Below are positions 30,600-41,952 of a stretch of 64,000 nucleotides of DNA, one piece after another. The notes under the pieces were generated by a model that did not search any database, was not told the DNA's origin, and saw only the letters and a list, made by a program, of their open reading frames with translations. This stretch comes from an uncultured Prochlorococcus sp. GTDB taxonomy: Bacteria > Cyanobacteriota > Cyanobacteriia > PCC-6307 > Cyanobiaceae. Numbering within the stretch: the stretch's first letter is position 1; every line of letters begins with the position of its first letter. The stretch is from positions 1-64,000 of the forward strand of contig CACKJM010000009.1 in assembly GCA_902600475.1 (NCBI GenBank). Reading direction: 5' to 3'. Made by a program: the position numbers and the translations under genes.

Positions 30600-32105
30600 T
30601 TGGCTGAAACTCATTGGAATAAGCTGGGTGCTTACCTTAAAGAAACACAAATATTAGGTTCAATCCAAAATACACTTTATTGGGATCAGAATACTGGAAT
30701 GCCAAAGAAAGGTGCTTCTTGGAGGTCTGAACAACTTACTTACATCGCAAAAGTATTGCATAAAAGAAATTCTTCAGAAGAATTTTCTAACTTAATTACA
30801 TCTGCTAAAAATGAACTATTAGATATTGAACTAAATTCTGATAATAAATTTCTCATTAAAGATAAAGAAAGAAACATTAATCTTTTATTGAAGGAATTTA
30901 ATAGACAAAGCAATTTAGATCCAGAATTAGTTGAGTCTTTAGCAAAGGCAAAATCTAAAGGGTATGAAAGTTGGCAAGAAGCTAAGAAAAAAGCAGATTT
31001 TAAAATTTTTCTTCCATTTTTTGAAGATTTAGTCAAATTAAGGATTGAAGAGGCCAAACAAATCTCTGATCAATATTCACCATGGGAGACACTTGCCCAA
31101 CCCTTTGAGCCTGAATTGACTTTGAAGTGGTTGAATAAGATGTTTCAACCATTGAAGGATACTATTCCAGAGTTGATTAGAGGAATGAATCAGTCAAAAA
31201 AAAATAATTGGGATTTAGGTCCAGAATCTCAACAAAATTTATGTTCTGAATTACTTGATGAGTTTGGGAGAGATAAAGATCTTGTAGTTGTAGGTAAATC
31301 TCCTCATCCGTTTTCGATTACACTAGGGCCTAATGATTATAGGATTACGACAAGAATTGTTGAAGGTGAACCATTATCAAGTTTTTTAGCAACTGCGCAT
31401 GAGTGGGGGCATTCAATTTATGAGCAGGGTCTACCATCTCAAAGTCATCAATGGTTTGCTTGGCCTTTAGGCCAAGCAACTTCTATGGGGATTCATGAAA
31501 GTCAATCTTTGTTTTGGGAAAATAGAATAGTTAAATCCAAATCTTTTTCAAAAAGATTTTTTGAAAAATTTGCTTCAGCTGGATGCTCTCTAAATAATTA
31601 TTTAGAACTCTGGAAATCTATTAATCATTTGGAAGCAGGATTAAATAGGGTTGAGGCAGATGAATTGACTTATGGCTTGCATATACTAATAAGAACGGAA
31701 CTTGAAATAGATCTAATTGAAGGAGGGTTGCCTGCTAAAGATATCCCAGCCGAATGGAATAAAAGATATGGAGAACTTCTTGGAATAATACCGTCTAATG
31801 ATTCAGAAGGATGTCTCCAAGATGTTCACTGGAGCGAAGGTGCGTTTGGATATTTCCCTTCATATTTGTTAGGTCATCTTATAAGTGCACAAATATCTTT
31901 TCAAATGGAAAAAGACATTGGTTTGATTAATAATTTAATCGAAAATGGTGAATATCAAAAAATCATCTTTTGGTTAAGAAATAATATTCATAAATATGGC
32001 AGATCAGTTAATTGTATGGAGTTGGTAAGAGCTGTAACTAATGAAGAACTATCGCCAAACTATTTTATTAATCATTTAAGGTCTAAAATAAATGATTTTT
32101 GCTGA
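30600..32105 (+). CDS. carboxypeptidase Taq (M32) family metallopeptidase
   Basis: TAHEWGHSIYEQGLP (HExxH-class metal site, here HEWGH), IHESQSLFWENRI; TTG start. Confidence 0.92.
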   Translation: MAETHWNKLGAYLKETQILGSIQNTLYWDQNTGMPKKGASWRSEQLTYIAKVLHKRNSSEEFSNLITSAKNELLDIELNSDNKFLIKDKERNINLLLKEFNRQSNLDPELVESLAKAKSKGYESWQEAKKKADFKIFLPFFEDLVKLRIEEAKQISDQYSPWETLAQPFEPELTLKWLNKMFQPLKDTIPELIRGMNQSKKNNWDLGPESQQNLCSELLDEFGRDKDLVVVGKSPHPFSITLGPNDYRITTRIVEGEPLSSFLATAHEWGHSIYEQGLPSQSHQWFAWPLGQATSMGIHESQSLFWENRIVKSKSFSKRFFEKFASAGCSLNNYLELWKSINHLEAGLNRVEADELTYGLHILIRTELEIDLIEGGLPAKDIPAEWNKRYGELLGIIPSNDSEGCLQDVHWSEGAFGYFPSYLLGHLISAQISFQMEKDIGLINNLIENGEYQKIIFWLRNNIHKYGRSVNCMELVRAVTNEELSPNYFINHLRSKINDFC

Positions 32106-32165
32106 AACATTACTTTTAAAGAATTTGGTTAGGTGTGAGGATGTAGGATAAACAAAAATAATTTC

Positions 32166-32756
32166 TTGATGGCAAATCTAAATCAGCCCCCAAGCAGGGT
32201 TACCCCAAATTTATTGCACATACTAAATGCTTTCACTGACAGCTCAAATACAATAATAAACACTATTGTTGAATTGAACTCTAACACCATAAATAAATAT
32301 GAATTAATTACAGAAACGGGCCATCTTAAACTTGATAGGGTAGGTTATTCATCACTTGCGTATCCTTTTGCTTATGGATGTATACCAAGGACATGGGATG
32401 AAGATGGAGATCCACTTGATGTTGAAATTGTTAGTGTAACTGAGCCATTGATACCCGGATCTATTGTGGAAGCAAGGATTATTGGGGTGATGAAATTTGA
32501 TGATGGTGGAGAGGTCGATGATAAGGTAATAGCGGTTCTCGCAGATGATAAAAGAATGGATCATATCTCAAGTTATGAAGATCTTGGAGATCATTGGTTA
32601 AAAGAAACAAAGTATTATTGGGAGCACTACAAAGATCTAAAAAAACCAGGAACATGTACTGTCAATGGTTTTTTTGGGATAGAAGAAGCTGTTAAAGTGA
32701 TTAAAGATTGTGAAGAGAGATACAAAAAAGAAATTGATCCTAAATTAGTAAATTAA
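32166..32756 (+). CDS. ppa: inorganic pyrophosphatase, family I (motifs intact)
   Basis: NKYELITETGHLKLDR, DEDGDPLDVEIV, DDGGEVDDKVIAVLADD, HYKDLK active-site motifs. Confidence 0.9.
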   Translation: MMANLNQPPSRVTPNLLHILNAFTDSSNTIINTIVELNSNTINKYELITETGHLKLDRVGYSSLAYPFAYGCIPRTWDEDGDPLDVEIVSVTEPLIPGSIVEARIIGVMKFDDGGEVDDKVIAVLADDKRMDHISSYEDLGDHWLKETKYYWEHYKDLKKPGTCTVNGFFGIEEAVKVIKDCEERYKKEIDPKLVN

Positions 32757-32762
32757 CTAATA

Positions 32763-33713
32763 TTATTTTTCTCTAAATTTTTCAAATATTTCGCTTAGTA
32801 TTTCTTTTGCACCTTGCTGCTTTAATTTTTTAGCTAGTTCTTTGCCTACTTCTTCGGGATCATTAATATTACCAATATATTGATCTTTAATAAGCCTTTC
32901 TCCATCAAGAGATGCAACCATACCAGTAAGGCAAAGTTGTTCATTCTGAATTTTACTATTAACACCTATTGGGACTTGGCATCCACCTTCAAGCTCTCTT
33001 AAAAAAGCCCTTTCTGCTAGACATCTTTGACTCGTCGGTTTATCTTCTAAGATATTTATAATTTCTAAAACTTTTTTATCATCAAATTTACATTCAATGC
33101 CTAGTGCTCCTTGGCCAACGGCATGAAGGGAAACTTCACTTGGGATAATCTGGTGAATTCTTGATTCAAAACCTAATCTCTTTAAACCAGCGGCTGCAAG
33201 AATTATACAATCAAATTCTCCTGCATCTAATTTTTCAATTCTTGTAATAACATTTCCCCTGATATCTTTGAAAACAAGATGTGGGTACTTATTTCTTAAT
33301 TGTGCAAGTCTTCTGAGGGAGCTTGTTCCAACAATCGAACCTTCAGGTAAGTTTTCTAATTTATAACATTCATTTTTTTTGTTTACTACTAAAGCATCTG
33401 CAGGGTCCTCTCTTTTTGTAATGCATCCTAATATAAGGCCATTAGGCAAATTGGTTGGTAAATCTTTTAGAGAATGTACTGCTATATCTGCATGGCCTAC
33501 AAGCATTTGTGCTTCAAGTTCTTTTGTAAATAAGCCTTTGTCGCCTATTTTTGCTAAGGCTACATCAAGAATTTTGTCACCTTGAGTTGCTATGGCTTCT
33601 ATAGATACCTCTAAATTGGGAATATTCCTTTCTAGTTGATCTTTAACCCATAAAGTTTGAACCATGGCTAGTTTACTTCTTCTACTAGCTATTTTCAGTT
33701 TAAAATTAGTCAT
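32763..33713 (-). CDS. hemC: porphobilinogen deaminase
   Basis: [44 protein letters not shown] (dipyrromethane Cys). Confidence 0.96.
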   Translation of the reverse strand: MTNFKLKIASRRSKLAMVQTLWVKDQLERNIPNLEVSIEAIATQGDKILDVALAKIGDKGLFTKELEAQMLVGHADIAVHSLKDLPTNLPNGLILGCITKREDPADALVVNKKNECYKLENLPEGSIVGTSSLRRLAQLRNKYPHLVFKDIRGNVITRIEKLDAGEFDCIILAAAGLKRLGFESRIHQIIPSEVSLHAVGQGALGIECKFDDKKVLEIINILEDKPTSQRCLAERAFLRELEGGCQVPIGVNSKIQNEQLCLTGMVASLDGERLIKDQYIGNINDPEEVGKELAKKLKQQGAKEILSEIFEKFREK

Positions 33714-33810
33714 TAAATATTATTCTGAGTTTGGATTAAATGTAAAGTCGAATTTATTTTAAGCTATTCTTTTGCAACTTTCTAAAGCTGAAAATTATAT
33801 TTAACTATTT

Positions 33811-34992
33811 TTATTTTATGTATTCTTTTAAAACACCATTTCGATTGGGATGTCTTAGTTTTCTGAGAGCTTTCGCTTCTATTTGTCTAATTCTTTCTCT
33901 CGTTACATCAAATATCTGTCCAATTTCTTCAAGAGTCTTCATTCTTCCGTCATCAATTCCATATCTCAATCTAAGAACATCTCTTTCTCTTGGACTTAGA
34001 GTTGCTAAGACTCCTTCTAAATCTTCTCTTAATAAAGTTTTTGAAACATCTTGCTCAGGATTTTCTATATCTGCCTCTATGAAGTCCCCAAGTCTTGAGT
34101 CCTCTTCTTTACCTATTGGGGTTTCTAAAGAAATTGGCAGCTGAGCACTTTTAGCAATAAATCTTAATTTTTCAATTGTCATTTCCATACTTTCAGCTAT
34201 TTCTTCTTCACTTGGCTTCCTTCCGAATTCTTGGCTAAGAACTTTTGTGGTTTTTTTAATTCTAGATATTGTCTCGTATAAATGAACTGGTAATCGAATA
34301 GTTCTACTTTGATCTGCGATTGCTCGAGTGATAGCTTGGCGAATCCACCACGTTGCATAAGTAGAGAATTTGTAGCCTTTTTCATGGTCAAATTTTTCTG
34401 CTGCCCTAATCAGGCCCAAACTTCCTTCTTGTATTAAATCTTGAAATGATAAACCTCTATTCATATATTTTTTTGCGATGGAAACAACCAATCTTAAATT
34501 TGATTGAACCATTTTTTCTTTAGCTCTTCTTCCTAATAGAAGTCTTCTTCTGAATTTCGAAAGAGGCATATCTATTAATTCGGCCCATTCTCTAACTGAC
34601 GGGAAATGGCCTTTTTCTGACTCATATTGAGTTGCTAGTTCTTCTAATTGGAGCAAGTCAGCAATTTTTCTTGCAAGTTCAATTTCTTCATCTGGCCTTA
34701 AAAGTCTAATCCTTCCAATCTCTTGGAGATAAACTCTTATTGAATCTTCAGTATATATACCTTTTGGCCCAAGCTTTATATTCCCAAGCTCTTTGTCTTC
34801 TTCATCAGAATCACTAAATTCATTATTATTTTCTACTTTGTTTTCGTTTAAATCTGAAGATGACTTTATACTTTGATTATTCTTATTAGTATCTTCTTCT
34901 ACTACTGTTTCTAAATTTGTATTAATTTTTTTATTGATCTTTTTTTTTGAACTAGGCTTGGAATTCTTTGATTCTGCTGCGACTGGACACAT
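33811..34992 (-). CDS. rpoD: group 1-type RNA polymerase sigma factor
   Basis: [56 protein letters not shown] and [43 protein letters not shown]. Confidence 0.95.
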   Translation of the reverse strand: MCPVAAESKNSKPSSKKKINKKINTNLETVVEEDTNKNNQSIKSSSDLNENKVENNNEFSDSDEEDKELGNIKLGPKGIYTEDSIRVYLQEIGRIRLLRPDEEIELARKIADLLQLEELATQYESEKGHFPSVREWAELIDMPLSKFRRRLLLGRRAKEKMVQSNLRLVVSIAKKYMNRGLSFQDLIQEGSLGLIRAAEKFDHEKGYKFSTYATWWIRQAITRAIADQSRTIRLPVHLYETISRIKKTTKVLSQEFGRKPSEEEIAESMEMTIEKLRFIAKSAQLPISLETPIGKEEDSRLGDFIEADIENPEQDVSKTLLREDLEGVLATLSPRERDVLRLRYGIDDGRMKTLEEIGQIFDVTRERIRQIEAKALRKLRHPNRNGVLKEYIK

Positions 34993-35313
34993 AATTGACT
35001 CCTTTCTACGGTGAATTTAACTAGATAAAATTTTATTTAGGGCTAATTTGAACATTTAGTAGTAAAGTCCCCTTAATGTTTAAAAAACTTTTTCACAAAA
35101 TGAGAATAAGAAAAGTTTTCTAAATTGTTGAAAAATTTAAATAGTGCTATAGATTACCTAAAGTAAAAAGTCTTGGGATTTCTCAGACAGGCAGATCATT
35201 TTTGAATTTTCACTCAATGATCAGAGCTTCATGTCTCCCTTAAGAGCAGTATACTTACAATGTGCAAAAAACACTTTGTGGAATGTTCAACAATCCAATA
35301 CTAAGAAAAAGTT

Positions 35314-37590
35314 TTGAAGCCGGCAAGTAATCAGTTATTAAATATCTCCTATAAATTGGAAATTTTGCTTGATGTAGGTAGTAGTAATGAAAGCTTTTAC
35401 TATTTAGATGGAAATAATCTTGGAGCAGAAGTTGGAGATATTGTAAGTGTGAGACTAAGGGGGAGATTATTGAATGGGTTGGTGATCTCCAAAAAAGCCT
35501 TTTCGACAATCAATAATGATGAATCAAATATTACTGGAGAAAAAAGCATAAGATATTTGTTTGTTGAAAGTATTTTGCAGAAAAAAATAATTGATGAGTC
35601 TTGGAGAGAATTGATAGACTCCCAAGCCTACTTTTATATGGTTAGTAATTTAAAAATGTTTAAAACTGCATTTCCTCCTGGTTGGATTGGTAAATATAAA
35701 AATTTCTCTAAAGGTTTAAAAGATCAAATATGGATTGAAACTAAAAAAGAATTTGATATTAAGAAAAATCGATTAACCAAAAAAGAATTTTTTTTAATGG
35801 ATACTTTATCTGAAAAAGGTAATTGGCAAAGTGTATTAATAAAGTCTGGTTTTAATTACACTCTAATTAACTCAATGGTCAGTAAAAATTATCTTGCTAA
35901 ATCTAAAAGAAAAAAAAATATAAATAGTAAATTAAATTCCTTTATAAAAGATCATATCGCAACGAAAAAACCAAATCTTACAAATGAGCAAAAAATTGCA
36001 TTTCAAGAATTTCAAACAATGAAACCAGGAGATGCATTACTTCTTTGGGGCGAAACAGGTTCAGGTAAAACAGAAGTGTATATGAGAATTGCTGAAGATC
36101 AATTTCTTAAGAAAAAAAGTTGTTTGATACTAGCCCCAGAAATTGGATTAATTCCTCAACTTATTGATAGGTTTAGTAGGCGATTTAATAATGTCGTTTA
36201 CGAATATCATAGTAATTGTTCTCCCGATCATAGAACTTTAGTTTGGAAGAAAATTATTAATGCTAATGAACCTTTAATAGTAATAGGTACAAGGTCGGCA
36301 GTTTTTCTTCCAATCAAAAATCTGGGATTAATAATAATGGATGAAGAACATGATGTTTCTTATAAGCAAGATAGTCCTATGCCTTGCTATGACGCGAGAG
36401 AGATTGCTATTGAAATAGTAAAAAGGAATTCTGCAAAGTTAATTTTTGGGAGTGCAACCCCATCAATGAAGACTTGGAAAAGGTGTATTTTTGAAAGTAA
36501 TTTTAAATTGGTAAGAATGATTCAAAGGATATCCAGTAATGAGACTCCTGAAATAAAAATTATTGATATGCGTGATGAGTTCAAGAAGGGAAATATGAAA
36601 ATTTTTTCCAATGAATTATTACAATTGCTTCCTCAACTACGCTTAAAAAAAGAGCAAGCAATAATTTTGATCCCTAGGAGGGGGCATAGTGGATTTTTAA
36701 GTTGTAGAAATTGCGGATATTTAATAAATTGCCCCAACTGTGACGTTCCTTTATCAGTTCATCTCGGATCACAAGGAAAAAAATGGTTAAGGTGTCATTG
36801 GTGTGATCATAAATCAAGATTGATCAATCGTTGCCCAGATTGTCATTCAACTGCTTTCAAACCTTTTGGAATTGGCACGCAAAGGGTAATAGAGTTTTTA
36901 AATGAAGAATTTCCTGACTTAAGGGTACTTCGCTTTGATAGAGATACAACTTCAGGAAAGGATGGTCATAGAGATATTCTTTCAAAGTTTTCTAAAGGTG
37001 ATGCTGATATTCTTGTCGGTACTCAGATGTTGGCAAAAGGTATTGATATCCCCAATATTACTCTTTCAGTAGTTATCGCAGCAGATGGGTTGCTTCATCG
37101 CCCAGATATTTCAGCAGAAGAAAAATCATTACAATTATTTTTGCAAGTAGCAGGAAGGGCCGGCAGGGCACAAAAAAAAGGGAAAGTAATTTTTCAAACA
37201 TATAAACCTAACCACCCGGTAATTTCGTATCTTCAAAAAAGAGATTATGAAAGATTCTTAATTGAAAACTCGAGATTGAAAAAGGATGCTAATTTATTTC
37301 CATTTTGCACAATTTGCCTACTTAAATTATCAGGTGAAAATTATGAATTAACTGAGTCAACTGCAATAAAATTAGCAAAATATCTACTCAGTTTTTGTCA
37401 GAAAAAGAACTGGAAATTAATTGGTCCTGCACCTAGTTTGATAGCTAAAGTCGGTAAAAAATTTAGATGGCAGATATTAATACATGGTCCTGAAGGAACA
37501 AAGATACCTTTACCTGATAGATCAATATTATGGAAACTTATTCCAAAAAATGTTTTTTTAACAATAGATGTTAATCCAGCAGAGTTGTAA
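35314..37590 (+). CDS. priA: primosomal replication protein N' (helicase)
   Basis: LLWGETGSGKTEVYMRIAE, DEEHDVSYKQ, Cys clusters CRNCGYLINCPNC / CHWCDHKSRLINRCPDC, QVAGRAGRA; TTG start. Confidence 0.95.
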   Translation: MKPASNQLLNISYKLEILLDVGSSNESFYYLDGNNLGAEVGDIVSVRLRGRLLNGLVISKKAFSTINNDESNITGEKSIRYLFVESILQKKIIDESWRELIDSQAYFYMVSNLKMFKTAFPPGWIGKYKNFSKGLKDQIWIETKKEFDIKKNRLTKKEFFLMDTLSEKGNWQSVLIKSGFNYTLINSMVSKNYLAKSKRKKNINSKLNSFIKDHIATKKPNLTNEQKIAFQEFQTMKPGDALLLWGETGSGKTEVYMRIAEDQFLKKKSCLILAPEIGLIPQLIDRFSRRFNNVVYEYHSNCSPDHRTLVWKKIINANEPLIVIGTRSAVFLPIKNLGLIIMDEEHDVSYKQDSPMPCYDAREIAIEIVKRNSAKLIFGSATPSMKTWKRCIFESNFKLVRMIQRISSNETPEIKIIDMRDEFKKGNMKIFSNELLQLLPQLRLKKEQAIILIPRRGHSGFLSCRNCGYLINCPNCDVPLSVHLGSQGKKWLRCHWCDHKSRLINRCPDCHSTAFKPFGIGTQRVIEFLNEEFPDLRVLRFDRDTTSGKDGHRDILSKFSKGDADILVGTQMLAKGIDIPNITLSVVIAADGLLHRPDISAEEKSLQLFLQVAGRAGRAQKKGKVIFQTYKPNHPVISYLQKRDYERFLIENSRLKKDANLFPFCTICLLKLSGENYELTESTAIKLAKYLLSFCQKKNWKLIGPAPSLIAKVGKKFRWQILIHGPEGTKIPLPDRSILWKLIPKNVFLTIDVNPAEL

Positions 37591-38700
37591 TTACTTTGAT
37601 GGAAGTTGAGGTAAATCTGAACCTAATTTAAATCTATAGAATCTTAATAAATAAGCCAATATTATAATTATTAAAATAATAGATATCCCAATCAAGAGTT
37701 TGTTGAGGCTCCAGAAAGAAAATTCAAGACTATTTATCTGCCCTTGATTTAAATCCCAAATTATTAGATTTTTTGTGATTTCTAAATTTGAATTATTTTT
37801 ATCGGTAAGGATAGCTTTATTAGGGTGAATAATTTTGAAAATGAGTTCTAAATTATCAATGCCTTTAATAGAATTTAGATCCAAATCTAACCTGTAAAAG
37901 TATTTTTTAAAAAAAATGAAGTTTTTTTGAGTAGTATTAATTTCTATATTTGTTGATTCTCCCGCTAACTCTCCAGCTGTATTTTGGGTGATTTTAAGAA
38001 CTTGCTTTGTATCCTCTAAATTGAGATTTTTATGTTTCAAAGAAAAGGTTGATTCGTCTTGTTCAATTTCTGCGTCAGGAAAAATATCTTTCATCTTCTC
38101 TTCAAATTTTAATTGCCAAGGAAATTTCTTTATGTATTTACTCTCTATCACTAAGTTATTAGTTATTGAATCAAGTTCACTAAGATCAAGGGTATCCTCA
38201 ATTTTTACGCAGCCACTTAAAAGTGGAATTAATAATAATAGTATTAAAAAAATGATCAGTGAAAAGCCTTCCTGAAAGGGTTTTGTTTCACCAGTTGGTT
38301 TCTCAGTTACATTAATAAATTTTTTTTTCTTCAGTACTTCTCTTTTTTTGCGCAGTGTGTTAAGAGATTTTTTATTGGGTGATGGGTCGCTTTCAAACTG
38401 TACGTTCCAATTTTCTGGCTTTTTAATGTCTGGAGAGTCTATAACTTCCATCAAATATTTTGCATTTTCTCTCGTCTTATTATCGTAAGATTTTAGAAGT
38501 TCTTTACAAAACCTTTTAGCCTCCTCCCTTTTATTGATACCACATAGAGCAGTAATTAAGATCGTTCTTAAATTTACTCCCTCTTTGCTTGATAAAGGAA
38601 ATGATTCGATTATGGGCAAAAGAAATTCAATGCAATAATGATACTCACCTTTAGCTAAAGCAAGTTCTACTTTTTCTAAAACCTGCTCATAAGTTTTCAT
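37591..38700 (-). CDS. DUF3153-like protein with N-terminal TPR-like region and internal lipobox-like sequence
   Basis: TPR-like helical N-terminus, then FLILLLLIPLLSGCVKIEDTLDL, then C-terminal TM. Confidence 0.72.
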   Translation of the reverse strand: MKTYEQVLEKVELALAKGEYHYCIEFLLPIIESFPLSSKEGVNLRTILITALCGINKREEAKRFCKELLKSYDNKTRENAKYLMEVIDSPDIKKPENWNVQFESDPSPNKKSLNTLRKKREVLKKKKFINVTEKPTGETKPFQEGFSLIIFLILLLLIPLLSGCVKIEDTLDLSELDSITNNLVIESKYIKKFPWQLKFEEKMKDIFPDAEIEQDESTFSLKHKNLNLEDTKQVLKITQNTAGELAGESTNIEINTTQKNFIFFKKYFYRLDLDLNSIKGIDNLELIFKIIHPNKAILTDKNNSNLEITKNLIIWDLNQGQINSLEFSFWSLNKLLIGISIILIIIILAYLLRFYRFKLGSDLPQLPSK

Positions 38701-38703
38701 GGG

Positions 38704-39555
38704 TTAGGCGACTATCATTGTACCTATTCCGGAATTTGTAAAAATCTCAAGAAGTAATGAATGTTCTATTCTTCCATCAATTATGTGAGCTGCTTTGACT
38801 CCTTGGGCTAAAGCTCTTATACAGCATTCTGTCTTTGGAATCATACCTTCAGTCACAATTTTTTTATCAATAAAATCCCTTGCCTCTTTGAGATTAGTTT
38901 TTTCAACAAGACTATTTTTGTTATTTTTTTCTTTTAAAATTCCTTGAGTATCAGTAAGAAGAATAAGTTTTTCTGCATTTATTGCAGCAGCAATTTCTCC
39001 AGCAACAAAATCTGCATTAATGTTATGGGAAATACCCTCCAAGGTTGATCCAATGCTAGAAATAATTGGGATGTATCCTTTAGAAATAAGAGGATCTAAT
39101 ATTTCAGGATTGATTTTTGTAACCTCACCCACTAAACCATGGCTACCATCTCCTAGTTCTCTAGATTGAATTAAGTTGCCATCAAGACCTGATATTCCCA
39201 CAGCTAAGGATCCAGTTTTATTAATCCCTTTTACAATTTGTTTGTTAACTCTACCCATTAGAACCATCTCGACAATTTCCATTGTTTTTTGATCAGTAAT
39301 TCTTAATCCATTTTCGAATTTTGGAGATATTTCTAATTTCTTTAACCAATTATTAATCTCTGGTCCACCTCCATGAATTACTATCGGACAAACCCCAACG
39401 GTTGATAAAAGTGCAATGTCTCTAAAAAAAGCATTTTTTAAATTATCATTCTCCATAACAGAACCACCATACTTAATAACAATTTTTCTACCTGAGAAAC
39501 TTTGTATATATGGAAGTGCTTCGCTTAATATTGATACTCTTTGAGAATCATTCAT
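38704..39555 (-). CDS. argB: acetylglutamate kinase
   Basis: [44 protein letters not shown]. Confidence 0.96.
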   Translation of the reverse strand: MNDSQRVSILSEALPYIQSFSGRKIVIKYGGSVMENDNLKNAFFRDIALLSTVGVCPIVIHGGGPEINNWLKKLEISPKFENGLRITDQKTMEIVEMVLMGRVNKQIVKGINKTGSLAVGISGLDGNLIQSRELGDGSHGLVGEVTKINPEILDPLISKGYIPIISSIGSTLEGISHNINADFVAGEIAAAINAEKLILLTDTQGILKEKNNKNSLVEKTNLKEARDFIDKKIVTEGMIPKTECCIRALAQGVKAAHIIDGRIEHSLLLEIFTNSGIGTMIVA

Positions 39556-39619
39556 TATTAAAATTCATTAAAACTTGATTGAATTGTGAAATTAGGTTTT
39601 TACAAATATATCCCTATAT

Positions 39620-40150
39620 TCAATAAAAGAGAATAAAATCAAATTCTTTTTTATTATCGTCGATAATAAATTCTGATTCAAGACCTTTGACGAAAAACCT
39701 ATTTAATCTTTCTTGTTTTTCAATCCATTTTTCAAGAGGGACAGCGTTTAATTCGAAACGCATTCTGAGACCATTTTTTTCTTCCTTTGTAATTTCTTCT
39801 ATTTCTTTTAATTGAGGGGGGTTATCCTCGTCCCACAAATTTAAAGATTCTAATGACGATTCAAGATGAGCTTTAATCCCATACCTCCATCTTGTAACAT
39901 CTTTAACTAATGCTGTTAGTTCTTTTGGTCTATTAAATTTATTTGTCGCAAAATTTGTTTTGTCAAATAACTCTACAGGAGGTATTTCGGAAGTCTTTAA
40001 GCCTAAGCCAATTAGGAAAATAGGTACTCCATAAAAAAAAGTAGGTACACTTAAATTCACTGAGTCTGTAAAATAAGCAGTCATTCCAACAAAAGCTAAT
40101 ATACCCCCAGCGGTTACAATTAAGTTTCCAGGCGATAAGTATTTCTTCAT
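39620..40150 (-). CDS. DUF2854-like conserved membrane protein
   Basis: GNLIVTAGGILAFVGMTAYFTDSVNLSVPTFFYGVPIFLIGLGLKTSEIPPVEL; two TM then soluble region. Confidence 0.72.
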   Translation of the reverse strand: MKKYLSPGNLIVTAGGILAFVGMTAYFTDSVNLSVPTFFYGVPIFLIGLGLKTSEIPPVELFDKTNFATNKFNRPKELTALVKDVTRWRYGIKAHLESSLESLNLWDEDNPPQLKEIEEITKEEKNGLRMRFELNAVPLEKWIEKQERLNRFFVKGLESEFIIDDNKKEFDFILFY

Positions 40151-40192
40151 TTTGATTTAGTAGAATGAGTTTTAAATGGGCTAACAAGTATT

Positions 40193-40375
40193 ATGCAAGA
40201 TCCTAATACTGCAAATCAAGGAGATTTAATTTTTAAACTTGATCAAGATAGAGCATGGCTTCTAGAAAATCTTGATAAGGGTAAATGGACAGAAATCAGA
40301 AGCGAACTTGCCGCACTTGAAAGAAAAATAAGCAAATTAATTATAAGTGTTCAAGAAAATAATGTTGATATTTGA
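40193..40375 (+). CDS. small conserved protein of unknown function
   Basis: 60 aa frame MQDPNTANQGDLIFKLDQDRAWLLENLDKGKWTEIRSELAALERKISKL filling the gap before ssb. Confidence 0.6.
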   Translation: MQDPNTANQGDLIFKLDQDRAWLLENLDKGKWTEIRSELAALERKISKLIISVQENNVDI

Positions 40376-40376
40376 T

Positions 40377-40802
40377 TTAAAAAGGTATTTCGTCAACTTC
40401 AGGTACTAAGGGTGAACTGTCCCAACTGGATTTTTTGGCGGTTTCTTTATTTTCAAATGACTCATTATTTTCTTTTTGATCAGACTTAATAACATCAACT
40501 GGCGATATTTGATGAATTTTTGAAGCTGTTAGTTCTGGTTGTTTTTCTTTCGTTCCGTCTTTTCTAGTGACAGAATTCATCTTTAGACGTCCCTCAATAA
40601 CAATATTTTGCCCCTCCTTTAGTTCATCTACCATTTCTTGGGCAATATTTCCCCACCCTATGATCTTGAGATCTCGGGTTGGATCTTCACTACGTAATCC
40701 TTTAAAATTAACAATCATTTCTGCAATTGGAGTCTGGTTTTCTTTGGTATACCTCATTTGGGGAGCGCTATTAATGACCGCCTGAATTAAACAATGATTC
40801 AT
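40377..40802 (-). CDS. ssb: single-stranded DNA-binding protein
   Basis: OB-fold pattern (IIGWGNIAQEMVDELKEGQNIVIEGRLKMNSVTRKDGTKEKQPELTASKI) and acidic C-terminal tail ending DEIPF. Confidence 0.9.
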   Translation of the reverse strand: MNHCLIQAVINSAPQMRYTKENQTPIAEMIVNFKGLRSEDPTRDLKIIGWGNIAQEMVDELKEGQNIVIEGRLKMNSVTRKDGTKEKQPELTASKIHQISPVDVIKSDQKENNESFENKETAKKSSWDSSPLVPEVDEIPF

Positions 40803-40830
40803 TACTTACTATTTAATTAAAGACATACTG

Positions 40831-41628
40831 ATGCAGAATCAAGGAAATTGCTATAAAAATGTTTGGATCCTATCAGGAACTTCGGATGGACCTGTAATAG
40901 CTAATAGGCTTCTTGAACTTAATTATTCAGTCTTTGCAAGTGTTTTAACTTATAAAGCAGGGCAAGCTTATATTGAAAATCCAAAGTTACATATCATTAC
41001 GGGGAAATTAAATAATAAAGATCAAATAATTAATTTCATAAATAAAAATAAAATCACATGCGTTGTCGATGCTACTCATCCGTTTGCCGTAATAATTTCT
41101 AAAAATCTTAATAATGCATGTAAAGAAATTAATACACCTCTTTTACTATTTGAGAGGAAATCTCTAAAAAATAATACTAATAATTTTATTTATATTGATC
41201 ATTTAAAGGATATAAATAATATTGATATAGAAAATAAGAATATTCTTCTTGCAATAGGATCAAGATTCCTTAACGATACAGCTAGTTATTATATGAATTG
41301 TAAAGCAAATGTATTTACAAGGGTACTTCCCACTTATGAGAGCATAACTAAAGCTTTTGGATCATGTATTAAAAATTCAAACATAGCGATACTTGAACCG
41401 AGTAAAAATAATAAAAGCATTTTAGAAAAAAAACTTTGTGATTTTTGGGAGATAGATTATGTTCTATGCAGAGAATCTGGAAGTTATTCTCAGAAAAACT
41501 GGGAGGGTATAGTTTCTGGAAGTAAGATGAAGTTATTTTTGGTTAAAAGGCCGAAAGTTAAAAATGATTACTCTTACTCTTTTGATCAATATCACAATTT
41601 GATAAATCACATTATTAAAAAATATTGA
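40831..41628 (+). CDS. cobK: precorrin-6A reductase-like
   Basis: VWILSGTSDGPVIANRLLELNYSVFASVLT, VVDATHPFAVIISKN, LLAIGSRFL. Confidence 0.88.
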   Translation: MQNQGNCYKNVWILSGTSDGPVIANRLLELNYSVFASVLTYKAGQAYIENPKLHIITGKLNNKDQIINFINKNKITCVVDATHPFAVIISKNLNNACKEINTPLLLFERKSLKNNTNNFIYIDHLKDINNIDIENKNILLAIGSRFLNDTASYYMNCKANVFTRVLPTYESITKAFGSCIKNSNIAILEPSKNNKSILEKKLCDFWEIDYVLCRESGSYSQKNWEGIVSGSKMKLFLVKRPKVKNDYSYSFDQYHNLINHIIKKY

Positions 41629-41641
41629 TGTTTAATTCATT

Positions 41642-41947
41642 ATGGAAGTATTAGTTATGATTACAACTGAATCAAGTAACGCAAATGCTTTGCGAATGGC
41701 TAAATTACTAATACAAAATAAACTTGCAGCTTGTGTTTCGATAAAGCAAATTTTTTCAATTTATAAGTGGGATGATGATATTGAAGAAACTAAAGAGTTT
41801 GAAATCACAATAAAAAGTAAACTAGAATTTAAAGATTGTTTAATTGATTTCGTAAATAAAAATTCTACATATGATGTTCCTCAGATTATTTATAAAAAAT
41901 ACCATGCTGAGATGAAATATTATGATTGGTTGAATAAGACTATTTGA
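41642..41947 (+). CDS. cutA: CutA-family divalent cation tolerance protein
   Basis: MITTESSNANALRMAKLLIQNKLAACVSIKQIFSIYKWDDDIEETKEFEITIKS. Confidence 0.92.
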   Translation: MEVLVMITTESSNANALRMAKLLIQNKLAACVSIKQIFSIYKWDDDIEETKEFEITIKSKLEFKDCLIDFVNKNSTYDVPQIIYKKYHAEMKYYDWLNKTI

Positions 41948-41952
41948 TTAAT

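Noticed and set aside
32352-32564. 70-aa minus ORF inside ppa
   Set aside because: Antisense artefact of the PPase coding sequence.
35255-35509. 84-aa minus ORF at start of priA
   Set aside because: Overlaps the priA N-terminus antisense; low-complexity composition.
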